Source: Deltaproteobacteria bacterium HGW-Deltaproteobacteria-18 (GTDB lineage: Bacteria > Desulfobacterota > Desulfovibrionia > Desulfovibrionales > Desulfomicrobiaceae). Taken from it: a DNA stretch of 64,000 nt. Position 1 is the stretch's first letter, and each line of letters begins with the position of its first letter. Positions 32,286 through 41,689 of the stretch are shown here, piece after piece. The position numbers and the translations under genes were made by a program. The stretch lies in contig PHBE01000011.1 in NCBI GenBank assembly GCA_002841885.1, positions 97,179 to 161,178 on the forward strand, in the 5' to 3' direction. Below the pieces are notes generated by a model, which saw only the letters and a list, made by a program, of their open reading frames with translations, did no database searches and had not been told where the DNA came from.

Positions 32286-32834
32286 CTAGACGCGCTTGCC
32301 CAGTTCCGAGGAGTAACGCTCGAATTCGCTGTAAAGACACCCGCAGTACTGCTGCCGGTACATCCCCCAGTCCTTCGACAGGGCAATGCCCTCCGACCAT
32401 CCGGAACGAAAGTCCTGATAATGAAATTCCACTCCCGACCCCTCGGCCAGATCATGGCCCAGGGACCGGATCTGTTCGTGCTTCTGGAACTTGCTGTAAA
32501 GAAGCGTGGAGGTAAACGCATCGAAGCCGCCGCGCCGGGCGATGGACAGGGTCCGCTCCAGCCGCAGGGAATAGCAGGGCAGACAGCGGTTCGGCTCGCG
32601 ATAGGTCACGGCTCTGAAATAGTCTTTGGGGTCGTACTCATCATCCTTGAAGATGACCGGGATCTCCAGACGTTCGGCCATCTGGACCACGCCTTCCCGG
32701 CGACGCAGGTATTCCTGCAGAGGGTGAATATTTGGATTGTAATATAAACCCGTCACACCCATCCCGGCCTCAAGCAAGGCCCGGACAGGCGTGATGGCGC
32801 AAGGCCCACAGCAGATGTGAACCAGAATCTTCAT
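32286..32834 (-). CDS. queH: Epoxyqueuosine reductase QueH
   Basis: Last step of queuosine tRNA modification, reducing epoxyqueuosine. The 182 residues (former DUF208) contain the conserved HICCGPCA near the start, YNPNIHP, EPNRCLPCYSLRL and the C-terminal QQYCGCLYS. These cysteines bind the iron-sulfur cluster and metal. The ATG is 8 bases after the RNase G/E stop. Several tRNA-modifying genes (trmI, truC-like) lie nearby. Confidence 0.92.
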   Translation of the reverse strand: MKILVHICCGPCAITPVRALLEAGMGVTGLYYNPNIHPLQEYLRRREGVVQMAERLEIPVIFKDDEYDPKDYFRAVTYREPNRCLPCYSLRLERTLSIARRGGFDAFTSTLLYSKFQKHEQIRSLGHDLAEGSGVEFHYQDFRSGWSEGIALSKDWGMYRQQYCGCLYSEFERYSSELGKRV

Positions 32835-32842
32835 GAAGGGAC

Positions 32843-34315
32843 CTAGCAAAATGCGCAGTTGGGCGTTTCCGTGGGCATGACGAAGATCTTGCGACCAAAT
32901 GTCTGCTCAAACTCCATGAGCTTTTCCCGCTTGCGGTTGACAAGGTACTGCATGAGATCCGCGTCCGTCATGTAGGTGAACGGCTCGGAGCTCTTGTCCT
33001 TGCGCAGTTCACGGTAGATATCCTTGAGGGCCTGCATGGAGCGCCATTCCAGGTTGCGGCGGGTGCCGGCTCCGGAGCAGTGCGGACAAGGTTCCAGACT
33101 CCCCGAGAGGGCCGAGGTGCCAAGACGCTGGCGGACGATCTCGAGCAGACCGAATTTGGAGATACGGCCTATGTCCGTGCGCGCACGATCGACCTTGAGG
33201 GCCTGGCGCAGAACCTTTTCCACCTCGCGGATGTGCTTTCCGTCCTTCATCTCGATGAAGTCGACCACTATCTGGCCGCCTATGTCGCGCAGCATGAGCT
33301 GGTTGGGGATCTCCTGCGCGGCCTCGATGTTGGTCCGCAGGGCCATCTCCTTGAAATTCTTTTCTCCGCCGATCTTTCCGGAGTTGATGTCGATGGCGGT
33401 CAGGGCCTCGGTGTGATCGATGACCAGCTGTCCGCCGCTGGGCAGATTGACGTTGCGGCTGAAAATCTTCTGCAGCTGCGCCTCGATGCGAAAACGCTCG
33501 TAAAGGGTCCGCTCGGTCTCGGAATGGACCTTGATGAACGTCTTGCGGCGGGGAAAGATAAGGGCGGCGAAATCCGTGATCTGCCTTGCGGTCTCTTCGT
33601 CATCCACCCAACACTCGGCGATGTCGGGGGTGAGGTAGTCGCGGATGGCCCGAAAGGCCAGATCCTTTTCCTCATAGATAACTGCCGGGGACTCGGAGGA
33701 GATGCCTTTCTTGCGGATGTCCTTCCACAAGCGCTTCAGAAACTGCAGGTCGCGGGACAGGCTGCTCTTGCTCTGAGCTTCGCTGACCGTGCGCACGATG
33801 ACTCCGAGGCCTTCGTCGAGCTTGAGCTCCTCGACGACCTCTTTGAGACGATCGCGTTCCTTCTCGTCTTCGATCTTGCGGGAAATGCCGAGCTGCTCGC
33901 GGCCGGGGGTGAGCACAAAATAGCGGCCGGGGATGGACAGATATGTGGTCAGAAATGCACCCTTGGAGCCGGTAGGTTCCTTGACCACCTGCACCAGCAC
34001 TTCCTGGCCGGGCTTCAACACCTTCTGCAGGGGCGGATACTTGCCACGGCTGGGTACGTCGCCCTGATAGTATTCGGGATGAACTTCGTCGACCTGCAGG
34101 AATCCGTTCTTTTCCGACCCGTAATTGATGAAGGCGGCCTGCAGGGCCTGATCGACGTTGTGGATCTTGCCCTTGTAGATGTTGCCCTTGGTCTTGCTCT
34201 GATGGAGCATCTCGACATAATATTCGCACACCACGCCATCTTCCATGATGGCCACTTCCACCTGTTCACCAGGCAGCACGCTGATGAACATCTTGCGCTT
34301 TTGCTTCTCGCCCAT
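32843..34315 (-). CDS. rng: Ribonuclease G/E family protein
   Basis: Single-strand-specific endoribonuclease for rRNA maturation and mRNA decay. It has an S1 domain (about 38-120, with NIYKGKIHNVDQALQAAFINYG), the RNase H-like and DNase-like region with metal-binding AIDINSG and VVDFIEM, and the zinc-link CPHCSGAG. At 490 residues, without the long E. coli RNase E scaffold, it is RNase G-like. ATG 34315 follows GAGGA. Confidence 0.92.
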   Translation of the reverse strand: MGEKQKRKMFISVLPGEQVEVAIMEDGVVCEYYVEMLHQSKTKGNIYKGKIHNVDQALQAAFINYGSEKNGFLQVDEVHPEYYQGDVPSRGKYPPLQKVLKPGQEVLVQVVKEPTGSKGAFLTTYLSIPGRYFVLTPGREQLGISRKIEDEKERDRLKEVVEELKLDEGLGVIVRTVSEAQSKSSLSRDLQFLKRLWKDIRKKGISSESPAVIYEEKDLAFRAIRDYLTPDIAECWVDDEETARQITDFAALIFPRRKTFIKVHSETERTLYERFRIEAQLQKIFSRNVNLPSGGQLVIDHTEALTAIDINSGKIGGEKNFKEMALRTNIEAAQEIPNQLMLRDIGGQIVVDFIEMKDGKHIREVEKVLRQALKVDRARTDIGRISKFGLLEIVRQRLGTSALSGSLEPCPHCSGAGTRRNLEWRSMQALKDIYRELRKDKSSEPFTYMTDADLMQYLVNRKREKLMEFEQTFGRKIFVMPTETPNCAFC

Positions 34316-34593
34316 ACGTATCCTCAAATGAAAAAAGTTTCCGGCCGAGCCGGGAAAAAATGAAAAATTTGCGTATCAGAAAACCGGAAAAAATTTGTGA
34401 ACCCGATGCGCGTGGCGATGGAAACAGGACAATGACCGGACTTTGCCGGATGCACAGCACGCCGAGTATCAAGGATGTTCTCTACCCGGCCAACGGCGCT
34501 ATAGCAAGAAAAACCATATTCAGAACCAGGCGCGCTGCTTGACATACCATTATGCCATGGCTACTCCCGCCTACGCACTTTACAGGAGGCCAC

Positions 34594-35433
34594 ATGCTCG
34601 AACCGGGACAGCTGGTAATGCTGCTCAACGCAAACGACAAGCGATATTTTGTTACTGCCCAGGAAGGGCAGGTAATGCATACAAATGAAGGACTTCTGCA
34701 CCTTGACGAAGTCCGTGCCGCAGGCTGGGGACAGCAGGTCATGACGCACAAGGGCTATCCCTTCACCGTCATGCGCCCCACCCTCTACGATCTGGTCAAG
34801 TCGGTAAAACGCCGCACCCAGATCATTTACCCCAAGGAAATCGGCTACATCGTCATGAAGCTGGGCATTGGCCCCGGTTGCCGCATCGTCGAGGCCGGCT
34901 GCGGTTCCGGCGGTCTGACCACGGCTCTGGCCTGGCTGGTCGGCGACACGGGCAAGGTCTACACCTACGAACGCCGCGAAGAATTCTACACCCTTTGCCG
35001 CCAGAACCTGGAACGCATCGGCCTCTCTCACCGCGTGGAACAGTTTCATCACGACATCGCCGAGGGCTTCCAGCCTCACGCCGCCGACGCCCTCTTTCTG
35101 GATGTGCGCGAACCCTGCGACTATATCCATCATATTCCAAACGCGGTCGTTCCCGGCGCGCCTGTCGGCTTCCTGCTGCCGACCACAAATCAGGTCCAGG
35201 ATCTCCTGAAATCCCTGCAGGAAGGGCCCTTCCGACAGATCGAGGTGGTGGAGATCTTTCTGCGCCACTACAAGCCCGTACCCGAACGCCTGCGCCCCGA
35301 AGACCGCATGGTTGCCCATACCGGCTTTTTGGTCTTCGCCCGCACCTTTGCCCAGCTTGACACGGCCGAAACCGTTGAACCACAAGGGTCACAGCCGGAA
35401 GACATGCCGCAGGAGCCTTTGACCGAAGATTGA
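34594..35433 (+). CDS. trmI: tRNA (adenine-58-N1)-methyltransferase TrmI
   Basis: AdoMet-dependent methyltransferase of 279 residues making m1A58 in the T-loop. An N-terminal domain (1-70) is followed by IYPKEIGYIVMKLGI, the AdoMet site VEAGCGSGGLTTALA and the catalytic-region LFLDVREPCDYI. The ATG follows AGGAGG. In the 34316-34593 gap, TTGACA at 34539 could be a -35 box, but the -10 is poor; no gene is seen there. Confidence 0.9.
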   Translation: MLEPGQLVMLLNANDKRYFVTAQEGQVMHTNEGLLHLDEVRAAGWGQQVMTHKGYPFTVMRPTLYDLVKSVKRRTQIIYPKEIGYIVMKLGIGPGCRIVEAGCGSGGLTTALAWLVGDTGKVYTYERREEFYTLCRQNLERIGLSHRVEQFHHDIAEGFQPHAADALFLDVREPCDYIHHIPNAVVPGAPVGFLLPTTNQVQDLLKSLQEGPFRQIEVVEIFLRHYKPVPERLRPEDRMVAHTGFLVFARTFAQLDTAETVEPQGSQPEDMPQEPLTED

Positions 35434-35460
35434 TCATTCATTAATTCGTCTTCTATTTCA

Positions 35461-35497
35461 AGGATTTGCAGGTACCCACTTGCAAATCCTTTTTTTG
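35461..35497 (+). terminator. Terminator after trmI
   Basis: Ten-base arms AGGATTTGCA and TGCAAATCCT around a short loop, followed by seven T. Strong rho-independent form. Confidence 0.9.
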
Positions 35498-35573
35498 TTC
35501 CTGTATAAGACTTTTTTTCATCCTTTAACCCCGACCCCACGGCCGGACCCTGCCACCGCAAGGAGGAGTGCTG

Positions 35574-36839
35574 ATGACCCGCAAGGATCGCACTGAAGGC
35601 ATTTTCAGCCGACGCGAAGTTCTGGATGCCACGGAACGCCAGAAATACTACCAGATCCAGCTCAAAGAGCTGCTCTCTTATGCGTATAGATATTCCGAGG
35701 ACGTGAAAAAGCGTTTTGACCGCGCACAGTTTTCCGTGGAAAAATTCCGCGACCTCATCGACCTCAAACATGTCCCGATCCTCAAGAAAAAGGAACTCAT
35801 CTTCCTGCAGTCCATGGGCCCGCGCCTGGGTGGCCTCTTGACCAAGGACCTTGGCGAGCTGCGCCGCGTCTTCCTGTCCCCCGGTCCCATCTTCGACCCC
35901 GAGGACAGAGGGGACGACTACTGGGGCTGGACCGAGAGCTTCTACGCCGCGGGCTTTCGCTCCGGCGATCTGGTCCAGAACACCTTCAACTATCACATGA
36001 CCCCGGCCGGCCTCATGTTTGAGGAACCCCTCAGGCAGCTGAGCTGCGCCGTGGTGCCCACGGGCCCCGGCAACACCGGAAGCCAGCTCGACATCATGAA
36101 AAAGCTGCGCGTCACCGGCTACGTAGGCACGCCGAGCTACCTCATGCACCTGGCCCAGAAGGGCGAGGAAAAGGGGCTCAACCTGCGCAAGGACCTGTAC
36201 CTGGAAGTGGCCTTCGTCACAGGCGAAAAATTCTCCGAGAAGCTGCGTTCCACCCTTGAAAAGAAGTTCGACCTGATCATGCGTCAGGGCTACGGCACCG
36301 CCGACGTGGGCTGCATCGGCTACGAATGCTTCCACAAGAACGGCCTGCACATCGCCAACCGCGCCTACGTGGAGATCTGCCACCCCGACACGGGCATTCC
36401 GCTCAAGGACGGCGAAGTGGGCGAGATCGTGGTCACGGCCTTCAACAAGACCTACCCGCTGATCCGTCTGGCCACGGGCGATCTTTCCTACATCGACCGC
36501 GCGTCCTGCCCCTGCGGCCGCACTTCCCCGCGCCTCGGCACCATTGTCGGCCGCGTGGACACGACCGCCCGCATCAAGGGCATGTTCGTGTACCCGCACC
36601 AGGTCGAACAGGTCATCTCGAGCTTCGAGGAGATCAAGAGATGGCAGATCGAGGTCACCAACCCAGGCGGCATCGACGAGATGACGCTGCTGATCGAGAC
36701 CTCCGGCTTCAAGCGGGAAGAGGAGCTGCTGCACATGTTCCGCGAGAAGATCAAGATCCGGCCGGCCCTGAAGATCCTCACCCCCGGCACCCTGCCTCCG
36801 CAGATCCGGTTCATCGAGGACAAGCGCAATTGGGATTGA
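35574..36839 (+). CDS. Phenylacetate-CoA-ligase-family adenylate-forming protein lacking the usual P-loop motif
   Basis: A 421-residue member of the ANL superfamily close to PaaK. Present are the A5-like YGTADVGCIGYE, the ATGDLSYIDRASCPCGRTSPRL segment split by the usual zinc-like cysteines, and GRVDTTARIKGMFVYPHQVE near the C-terminus. The TSGTTG-type ATP-phosphate loop expected near residue 105 is replaced by LSPGPIFDPED. It may therefore be a divergent ligase or a non-catalytic relative. The ATG follows AAGGAGG. The next gene starts one base into its stop. Confidence 0.8.
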   Translation: MTRKDRTEGIFSRREVLDATERQKYYQIQLKELLSYAYRYSEDVKKRFDRAQFSVEKFRDLIDLKHVPILKKKELIFLQSMGPRLGGLLTKDLGELRRVFLSPGPIFDPEDRGDDYWGWTESFYAAGFRSGDLVQNTFNYHMTPAGLMFEEPLRQLSCAVVPTGPGNTGSQLDIMKKLRVTGYVGTPSYLMHLAQKGEEKGLNLRKDLYLEVAFVTGEKFSEKLRSTLEKKFDLIMRQGYGTADVGCIGYECFHKNGLHIANRAYVEICHPDTGIPLKDGEVGEIVVTAFNKTYPLIRLATGDLSYIDRASCPCGRTSPRLGTIVGRVDTTARIKGMFVYPHQVEQVISSFEEIKRWQIEVTNPGGIDEMTLLIETSGFKREEELLHMFREKIKIRPALKILTPGTLPPQIRFIEDKRNWD

Positions 36840-38083
36840 TGAGCCGCCTCATCCTCCCCGTGCTTCTGGCAATGCTTGCCGGATGCGCAAAGCCGGCGGC
36901 GGTGACTCCCCCATGGGTATCCCCGCCGCCGGGATCTTTTCTCTCGGCCGAAGCCGAGCCCCTGACCGACGCCGAAGTCGTGAGACGGACCAGCCACGCC
37001 GACTTCATTCTCATTGGAGAAAGCCACACCAATCCCTGCGACCACACCGTCCAGGCGCGCCTCATCGAAACTCTGGCGCAAAGCGGACAACGCTTTTCCA
37101 TCGGTCTTGAAATGCTGCCGGTCACGAAGCAGACTGTGCTGGACGAATTCAACTCCCGGCGCATCACTGCCGCCGATCTGGGCGAAAAGGTGGACTGGGA
37201 TAAAACCTGGGGCTACTCCTACGCTCTCTATAAACCCATTTTCGAATTGGCCGAGAAATTCGACCTCCCCGTAATCGGCCTGAACGTCCCGAGACAAACG
37301 CTGGTCACATTCCGGGACAAAGGCAACGAGGCCTTGAGCGAGACCGACAGGAACGCCCTGCCGCGCAGGATCATCCCTGCCAGCCCGGCTCAGAAGGCGG
37401 CCCTTGAGATGCAGGTAGGACTGCATCAGAGCATGCGTACGGCCAGCACGCCGGACGCCGCGCCCAAGGACGCGCAAGCCGAGGGAACCAAGGCATCCAA
37501 AGCCATGCCCCGCCAGGCTCCCTCCATGAGGAGCATGGCCGAAAAATTCTACCTCGTGCAGGCGTTGTGGGATTCCATGATGGCCGAGCAGGCCCTGGCC
37601 TGGAAGGAACGGCTGGCCCGGCCCATGCTGATCCTGGCCGGAAGCGGACATGTGGAGCACAGCTGGGGCATTGAGTACCGGCTGCGAACCCTGGACCCCA
37701 ATGCGACATGTCTCTCTGTCATGCCCGTGCGCGACGGGGAGGATTTCAGGGCCCAAACCGATGCGTCCCAGCGCCCCATGCCCGCGGAGCAGGTCTATTT
37801 CCACTGCGCGGCCCAGCACAAAAGCCGCCTCGGCATGAACATCCTTTTCGAAGAAAAAGCCATGCGCATTGAGAGTGTGGAACCCGGCTCAAAGGCCGAT
37901 TCGGCCGGGCTGATGGTCGGCGATGTACTGATCGCGGCCGCAGGGCGCCCCCTGACCGAGGCCATGGACCTGCACTTCGCGGCCATGGCCGCCTCCCGTC
38001 AAAACAAACCGCTGGAACTCACCGTCAAGCGTGCCGGACAGACCGTAAACCTGACCATCCCCCTGACCGCCCCTCAAGACTGA
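36839..38083 (+). CDS. ChaN-like lipoprotein fused to a PDZ domain
   Basis: A 414-residue lipoprotein: the signal ends in the lipobox LAGC (residues about 14-17). Residues about 45-300 match the ChaN/heme-binding uptake domain of the Tiki/EreA-like fold, with LIGESHTNPCDH and GLEMLPVTKQ near the start and AGSGHVEHSWGI near the end. An Ala/Lys-rich insertion lies at about 205-225. Residues about 330-412 are a PDZ domain with IESVEPGSKADSAGLMVGD. Possible roles are iron/heme handling or envelope proteolysis; neither is shown. ATG overlaps the previous stop (TGATG). Confidence 0.85.
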   Translation: MSRLILPVLLAMLAGCAKPAAVTPPWVSPPPGSFLSAEAEPLTDAEVVRRTSHADFILIGESHTNPCDHTVQARLIETLAQSGQRFSIGLEMLPVTKQTVLDEFNSRRITAADLGEKVDWDKTWGYSYALYKPIFELAEKFDLPVIGLNVPRQTLVTFRDKGNEALSETDRNALPRRIIPASPAQKAALEMQVGLHQSMRTASTPDAAPKDAQAEGTKASKAMPRQAPSMRSMAEKFYLVQALWDSMMAEQALAWKERLARPMLILAGSGHVEHSWGIEYRLRTLDPNATCLSVMPVRDGEDFRAQTDASQRPMPAEQVYFHCAAQHKSRLGMNILFEEKAMRIESVEPGSKADSAGLMVGDVLIAAAGRPLTEAMDLHFAAMAASRQNKPLELTVKRAGQTVNLTIPLTAPQD

Positions 38084-38895
38084 TGCCTGAACTGCCCGAA
38101 GTCGAAACCATCGCCCGCGGACTGCACGCTCTGGTCCAGGGGCGTCGCATCTGCAAGGTCCATCTTCTGACGCCAAGCGTGCTGCGGGCCGGGAACCCCG
38201 ATTCCCTGCCGGGCAGAACCATCACCCATGTCTCGCGCCGGGCCAAGCTTCTTCTCGCCCATCTGGACAATGACGAGTGCCTGGCCTTTCACCTCAAAAT
38301 GACCGGACGGGTCTGGGTCGCGCACCCGGATCGGGAACTGCCCAAACACACACATCTTGTCTGCGGCCTTGAAGGTCATGACCGCCTGATCTTCGAGGAT
38401 ACGCGGCGCTTCGGATTTTTCGGGATATTTGGCCCGCAGGATTTTGAGGCCTGGAGCTTTTACAGCAGCCTCGGCCCCGAACCCCTGGAGAGTTCCGCCG
38501 AGGAACTGGCGGTGCGCCTTGGTGTGCGCCGTGCCGGAGTGAAGAGCCTGCTTCTCAATCAGACCGTCCTGGCCGGAATCGGCAACATCTACGCCGATGA
38601 ATCCCTTTTTGCGGCCCGCATCCATCCGGCCAGCGTTGCCGCGCACATACCGCGCGCAAAGCTGGTCCTGCTCTGCACCGAACTGCGCCGCATCCTGCTT
38701 GAGGCCATCGCCGCCGGAGGCAGCACCATCAGCGACTACCGCAACGCCTACGGCAAAAGCGGCATCTTCCAGGACAGTTTTGCGGTCTACGGCAAGAAAG
38801 GCAAGCCCTGCCCGGCCTGCGGCATGGCGCTAAAAGCAGCGCAGATCGCGGGAAGAACTTCGACGCATTGCCCACGGTGCCAAAAGCTGTACTAG
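38083..38895 (+). CDS. mutM: Formamidopyrimidine-DNA glycosylase (Fpg/MutM)
   Basis: Excises 8-oxoguanine and ring-opened purines. The catalytic N-terminus MPELPEVETIARGL, the helix-two-turn-helix with LLLNQTVLAGIGNIYADE, and a C-terminal zinc finger CPACG...HCPRC are all present in 270 residues. Its ATG overlaps the stop of the ChaN-like gene by one base. Confidence 0.97.
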   Translation: MPELPEVETIARGLHALVQGRRICKVHLLTPSVLRAGNPDSLPGRTITHVSRRAKLLLAHLDNDECLAFHLKMTGRVWVAHPDRELPKHTHLVCGLEGHDRLIFEDTRRFGFFGIFGPQDFEAWSFYSSLGPEPLESSAEELAVRLGVRRAGVKSLLLNQTVLAGIGNIYADESLFAARIHPASVAAHIPRAKLVLLCTELRRILLEAIAAGGSTISDYRNAYGKSGIFQDSFAVYGKKGKPCPACGMALKAAQIAGRTSTHCPRCQKLY

Positions 38896-38972
38896 AAGCG
38901 GGCCGGGCTAGACTGGAATGGACTTACTCGGACTGACACGGCCGTCACGGACACTCCCAGGCGGTTTCCTGC

Positions 38973-39590
38973 TCAGGCTTCGGGAGCCAGGGCCGTGGTG
39001 CCGCAGAGGGGTTTTTCTTTTCCCTTCTTGATCTTCACAATGGGGCGTTTGGACTTTTTGAGCTCACCTTCGCCATGGCCGTTGCCGTGCTTGTCGAGGA
39101 TGGCCCGGTAGCGCTCGGTGCGACTCAAATTCAGAGACAACACCACATGCGCTCGCTCGCTCTTGAATCCCTTCCGGCTGAAAAACTTGAGCGCCGCGGC
39201 ATTGCTTGGGTCGGTGTCGGCGATGAGATAGCGCGCACCGGCCTCGACCATACGCTCCACCAGCTTATCGTAAAGCTTATGGGCCACGCCCGTGGAATGA
39301 AAGGCCCTGTCCACCCCCAGCCAGACGATATAGCCGTAGGTCCAGGACGCCTTGCTGATGAGCGTGCCGATGATGAATCCGGCCAGAGCGTCATCCACCT
39401 CGGCCACCAGACTGAACTCAGGGTCCGTATTGTAATGACCGACCACCTCCCACTCGTCCCAGGTGCGGTACAGAAAGGGGTAGAGATCACAGGTGAACAG
39501 GCGCTCGCCGAGATGATATACCGGCGCGAGATCGTCGAGTTCCATTTCTCGGATGCAGATGTCGGGCCTTGAGGTTCGTTCGGATGTCAT
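38973..39590 (-). CDS. GNAT-family N-acetyltransferase
   Basis: A 205-residue protein with the GNAT fold between about 12 and 155; the acetyl-CoA loop corresponds to LGVDRAFHSTGVAHKLYDKL (the usual RGxGxG is partly replaced). A lysine-rich tail (about 175-195) follows. Substrate unknown. It converges with mutM; no clear terminator is seen in 38896-38972. Confidence 0.8.
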   Translation of the reverse strand: MTSERTSRPDICIREMELDDLAPVYHLGERLFTCDLYPFLYRTWDEWEVVGHYNTDPEFSLVAEVDDALAGFIIGTLISKASWTYGYIVWLGVDRAFHSTGVAHKLYDKLVERMVEAGARYLIADTDPSNAAALKFFSRKGFKSERAHVVLSLNLSRTERYRAILDKHGNGHGEGELKKSKRPIVKIKKGKEKPLCGTTALAPEA

Positions 39591-39692
39591 GATGCAGGTG
39601 GGTTGGGGTGATTTGATGAGAAACGCTTAGAACGCCCGCCGTGCAGCTGTCAACGCGATGCGGAATGTCCGGTCGGGAGTCGCTGTTCCCCT

Positions 39693-39727
39693 AAAAAAGC
39701 CGGGGCGGCGTGACGCGGCCCCGGCAC
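39693..39727 (-). terminator. Terminator after minE
   Basis: Stem GCCGGGGC / GCCCCGGC with further pairing toward the loop. On the minus strand it is followed by six T, 16 bases after the minE stop. Confidence 0.85.
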
Positions 39728-39742
39728 TGGACAAATGTCTGA

Positions 39743-39997
39743 TCAGCGTTTGTTGTCCGGGAGGGTCACGTTGAATTCCAGGACTTCACAGTCGCCGTCC
39801 CGGTTCACGTCCACCCGGATGTCTTCAAGTTCCACATGAACATATTTCTGCACCACCTGCATGAGCTCCTGGCGCAGCCGGGGCAGGAACTCGTACCCCC
39901 CGTTTTGGGCCCGCTCATGGGCCACGATGATCTGCAGCCGGTTCTTGGCCACCTCTGCCGTGTTTTTCTTGGTGCGGAAATAACTGAAGATACCCAT
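39743..39997 (-). CDS. minE: Cell division topological specificity factor MinE
   Basis: An 84-residue protein that stimulates MinD ATPase and drives Min oscillation. The N-terminal amphipathic helix MGIFSYFR, the contact helix with AKNRLQIIVAHER and the C-terminal dimer domain are present. The ATG follows GGAGG; four extra upstream codons are less likely. It starts one base after the minD stop. Confidence 0.93.
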   Translation of the reverse strand: MGIFSYFRTKKNTAEVAKNRLQIIVAHERAQNGGYEFLPRLRQELMQVVQKYVHVELEDIRVDVNRDGDCEVLEFNVTLPDNKR

Positions 39998-39998
39998 G

Positions 39999-40805
39999 TC
40001 AGCCTCCAAAAATCCGGGCGAAAAAACCCTTCTTGCGAGAAGTCAGAAAACGGTGCGGCAGATCCTCTCCCATCAAACGTGACACCGCATCCTCATAGGC
40101 CTGGCCCGCGTCGCTTCCGTCGTCGAGAATGACCGGCTCGCCGGAATTGGAGGCGGCCAGCACGGACTTGGACTCCGGGATCACCCCCAGCAGCGGGATG
40201 GCCAGAATCTCCTCAACGTCAGCCACGCTGAGCATCTCGCCCCGTTCGACCCGCTCGGGATCATAACGGGTAAGCAACAGATGCTCCCGTATATTCCCGC
40301 CATTCTTGGCCTTTCTGGTCTTGCTCTGCAGCAGGCCCAGCACCCGGTCGGAGTCACGCACCGAAGACACCTCCGGATTGGTCACGACCACTGCTTCGTC
40401 GGCGAAATGCATGGCCATGAGCGCCCCGTGTTCTATGCCCGCCGGCGAGTCGCAGATGACGAAGTCGAAACGGGCCGAGAGCTCGTCCAGCACCTTCTCC
40501 ACGCCTTCCATGCGCAGGGCGTCCTTGTCCTTGGTCTGTGACGCGGGGAGTATGAAAAGATTTTCGACCCGCTTGTCGCGGATCATGGCCTGGTGCAACG
40601 TGGCATCGCCCTGGATGACGTTGACGAAATCGTAGACCACCCGGCGCTCGCAGCCCATTATCAGATCAAGGTTGCGCAGGCCCACGTCAAAATCAAGCAC
40701 AGCGACCTGCATGCCTCGCCGGGCCAGGCCCGTGGCCAGGGAAGCGCTGGAAGTGGTCTTGCCGACCCCGCCCTTGCCCGAAGTAACAACGATAATTTTA
40801 CCCAC
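39999..40805 (-). CDS. minD: Septum site-determining ATPase MinD
   Basis: Membrane-bound ParA-type ATPase, 268 residues. The deviant Walker A is SGKGGVGKTT near residue 11. Switch and Walker B regions are DFDVGLRNLDL and FDFVICDSPAGIE. The C-terminal amphipathic membrane helix, KKGFFARIFGG, is present. I chose GTG 40805 because AGGAGGG stands 5 bases before it. Confidence 0.96.
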   Translation of the reverse strand: MGKIIVVTSGKGGVGKTTSSASLATGLARRGMQVAVLDFDVGLRNLDLIMGCERRVVYDFVNVIQGDATLHQAMIRDKRVENLFILPASQTKDKDALRMEGVEKVLDELSARFDFVICDSPAGIEHGALMAMHFADEAVVVTNPEVSSVRDSDRVLGLLQSKTRKAKNGGNIREHLLLTRYDPERVERGEMLSVADVEEILAIPLLGVIPESKSVLAASNSGEPVILDDGSDAGQAYEDAVSRLMGEDLPHRFLTSRKKGFFARIFGG

Positions 40806-40822
40806 AGTCCCTCCTGGTCCTG

Positions 40823-41506
40823 TCAAAGAGATTCAATCAAAAGCTGGCGTCCGCTCAGACGGATCTGAGCCGAAACGCCATGCAGGTTTTCTGGCAAATC
40901 CTCGCTGACCCGGTACAGCCCGGCGACAGAGATCAGTTCTGCCCGCAGCTCCTTGCAAAAGATCCGCGCCCCCTCGAAACCCATGACCCCGGCCAGGGCC
41001 CGTCCGCGCAACGGCGCATAGATGTGGATATTGCCGTCGGCAATGACTTCGGCGCCCTGCCCCACGGGAGCGAGCACCACAAGATCTCGGCCCTTGGCAT
41101 AGACCTGCTGTCCGGAACGAACGGGCTTGTCCACGACCATGGCCGCAGTATCGGCAAAGGGAGCGCTTGCCCCGCCAGTGGAAGCCCGCTCCAGGGCGGG
41201 CCTGCTCTCCGGAAAGACACCCAGATGCAGGTTGGGAGCCAGCCGCTCATGATACTCGTTACCACCCTGGATGCCCACGGGCATCATGCCCTGATCCCGC
41301 AGCAGGCGTACCAGACCGTTCAAATCAAGCCCGTTGCGCATCTCGCCCAGGGCGGAAAGGTCCACTATGACCGCCATGTTGCGGAAAAACTCGGGAGTCT
41401 GCCCCAGACGCGCTTCAACGTCGGTGCCCAACGCCGCCAAATCGACCGTCAGCGGTCTGAAAAGCGTGCAAGGTGCGACTTTACCCTTTATTTCAAAGGA
41501 CGACAC
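40823..41506 (-). CDS. minC: Septum site-determining protein MinC
   Basis: FtsZ antagonist of the Min system, 227 residues. The N-terminal half is weakly conserved, as usual. The C-terminal beta-helix (about 125-225) contains GDLVVLAPVGQGAEVIADGNIHIYAPLRGRALAG in the family pattern. It starts with GTG after AAGGAC and is followed by minD after 17 bases. The divergent thioesterase gene starts 184 bases away. Confidence 0.93.
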   Translation of the reverse strand: MSSFEIKGKVAPCTLFRPLTVDLAALGTDVEARLGQTPEFFRNMAVIVDLSALGEMRNGLDLNGLVRLLRDQGMMPVGIQGGNEYHERLAPNLHLGVFPESRPALERASTGGASAPFADTAAMVVDKPVRSGQQVYAKGRDLVVLAPVGQGAEVIADGNIHIYAPLRGRALAGVMGFEGARIFCKELRAELISVAGLYRVSEDLPENLHGVSAQIRLSGRQLLIESL

Positions 41507-41689
41507 ATCAATGTCCTTGTGGAGTTATGCGTTGAACTCGGGGAATGCCCCGAGGATGAACGGCGGCTTTACCTTGGCCTGAACCTGAACACAAGCCTGC
41601 CAAATCCCCATATTTGGAGCCGCCCCTTGACGAGCCCCCCGGTCTTGCCCATGAAAATGCATCACATCAAATCAAACCCGGGGTGCGAC

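Noticed and set aside
33080..34363. A 427-codon plus-strand frame opposite the RNase G/E gene
   Set aside because: Shadow of the real gene, with no recognisable domains or ribosome site.
35268..36734. A 488-codon minus-strand frame opposite the PaaK-like gene
   Set aside because: Antisense shadow of a clear AMP-ligase-family gene.
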